Positions 63,310 to 64,000 of a stretch of DNA of 64,000 nucleotides are shown one piece after another. The stretch comes from Proteobacteria bacterium UBA7447. Its GTDB lineage: Bacteria > Pseudomonadota > Gammaproteobacteria > Arenicellales > UBA868. The translations under genes were made by a program, and so were the position numbers. The stretch spans positions 46,307 to 110,306 of the forward strand of contig DLPX01000033.1 of NCBI GenBank assembly GCA_002477475.1, given 5' to 3'. A model generated the notes under the pieces. The model had not been told where the DNA came from, ran no database searches, and was given only the letters and a program-made list of their open reading frames with translations. How positions within the stretch are numbered: position 1 is the first letter of the stretch; each line of letters starts with the position of its first letter.

Positions 63310-64000
63310 TCAGTTATAAGACGGGGCAGCGCTCGCCTGTTCCGCAGACTGGGCAACTCCCAGTTGAGCAGACTCCGAAACCCGCTGAGCCAGCCGGTAT
63401 GCCTCAGCAGGGTCACCCTCATCCAGCAGTTTCTGTGCCACTTTCAGGGCTTTGCTGATCGGCACGGCGCTTCCGCCTATTGCGGAATCCAGAATGCGCC
63501 ATTCTCCCTTCGCAGCCTTGGCTGATTTTAAGTCAGCACCTGCCTGTGCGATCATCGCCGCAGCCTGCTCAGCCGTCGCATTGGTGGCGTCAGTCGAACC
63601 AGCCGCCTGCAGGTATCTCAGATCACTGCCTTCCACTACACCAAGAACCCACGCGCCACGGCTTCTGGCATGATCGATGGCTTCCTGAATCTGGGCGTCG
63701 CTCATATCCCGCTCGATCTGAATCATCTGTCCCGGATAAATCAGATCCGCATCTGTAATCTCGGCCCGGTTGCGCTTGAAAAGAAGCGGCCACTGGTAAG
63801 GATCACTGTACACCTTCGGTTGCGAGGAGATGCCCCATAAATGATCTCCGGCCTGAACCACATAAGCCGAAATCGCGGGGACTGGGGCTTCGGCCTTGCA
63901 GACAAACGAATCAGGATAACGAGAGCACCAGTCTTCTGTAGAGGTTTGGCCGGCGGCCACCTCTTCCTGACAGACGAAAGAGTCCGGATAGCGAGCACAC
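63310..64000 (-). CDS. LysM-domain cell-envelope protein, N-terminus outside the window
   Basis: The frame is open from the stop at 63310 to the right edge, giving 230 residues of a longer protein. Two tandem copies of a Cys-x-Arg-Tyr-Pro-Asp-Ser-Phe-Val-Cys motif occur (CARYPDSFVC at the edge and CSRYPDSFVC 21 residues later). They are followed by a LysM domain (YVVQAGDHLWGISSQPKVYSDPYQWPLLF, LIYPGQMIQI) and an alanine-rich C-terminal region. LysM binds peptidoglycan. The GTG at 63960 is internal, not the start. Likely an exported envelope protein. Confidence 0.8.
   Translation of the reverse strand, partial: CARYPDSFVCQEEVAAGQTSTEDWCSRYPDSFVCKAEAPVPAISAYVVQAGDHLWGISSQPKVYSDPYQWPLLFKRNRAEITDADLIYPGQMIQIERDMSDAQIQEAIDHARSRGAWVLGVVEGSDLRYLQAAGSTDATNATAEQAAAMIAQAGADLKSAKAAKGEWRILDSAIGGSAVPISKALKVAQKLLDEGDPAEAYRLAQRVSESAQLGVAQSAEQASAAPSYN

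Overview
The window reads as chromosome of a marine-type, C1-oxidising proteobacterium, most likely a gammaproteobacterium. The long (570-residue) prolyl-tRNA synthetase, the 180-kDa-type NAD-glutamate dehydrogenase, acetoacetyl-CoA synthetase, Lgt, Pol IV and YihY-like genes fit that group. I cannot name a genus. No rRNA, tRNA, CRISPR array, insertion sequence or phage gene was recognised.

Layout. (1) 1-2116: tail of a trimethylamine-methyltransferase-family (MttB) gene, a broken glutathione-S-transferase remnant, a LysE-type exporter and an IclR regulator. (2) 2243-4405: malate synthase G, with an IclR-like operator candidate in front. (3) 4465-11376, minus strand: a complete methanesulfonate monooxygenase set (msmABCD), preceded by a PanB-like protein with a histone-like lysine tail, a GcvT-like folate protein and a TauE/SafE sulfite exporter. 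A LysR regulator and a palindromic operator candidate lie divergently. (4) 12613-15942: GldA/GldFG-like ABC system. (5) 16003-21133: sulfonate/nitrate/taurine-class ABC importer with one binding protein, two different permeases and two different ATPases, the probable methanesulfonate uptake system. (6) 21314-32824: a divergent catabolic locus for an N-methylated (hydroxy)proline- or amino-acid-like compound. On the minus strand it has a three-subunit HcnABC/D-hydroxyproline-dehydrogenase-type enzyme, a 41-codon small ORF and an MFS transporter. On the plus strand it has an enolase-superfamily epimerase, a DapA-family enzyme, a dimethylglycine-dehydrogenase-like enzyme, a non-pyrrolysine MttB homologue and a D-cysteine desulfhydrase-family enzyme. 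(7) 32836-39004: serine-cycle block with malyl-CoA lyase and malate-CoA ligase (mcl-mtkA-mtkB), divergent from PEP carboxylase. (8) 39048-47974: Pol IV, a minus-strand cluster of M20 peptidase, amidinotransferase, PhzF, creatinase-like M24 and MDR reductase, then a luciferase-like oxidoreductase and an alpha/beta hydrolase. (9) 48026-64000: ordinary chromosomal genes (phosphodiesterase, lgt, aacS, gdh, proS, a TolC/HlyD pair, a thioredoxin, yihY) and a truncated LysM-domain gene at the right edge.

How it fits together: methanesulfonate would be imported by the asymmetric ABC system and split by MsmABCD into formaldehyde and sulfite, with TauE exporting the sulfite. Quaternary and tertiary methylamines would be demethylated by MttB/DMGDH-type enzymes to folate- or corrinoid-bound C1. 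The C1 would be assimilated through the serine cycle, of which ppc, mtkAB and mcl are here. Malate synthase G can condense the released glyoxylate with acetyl-CoA.
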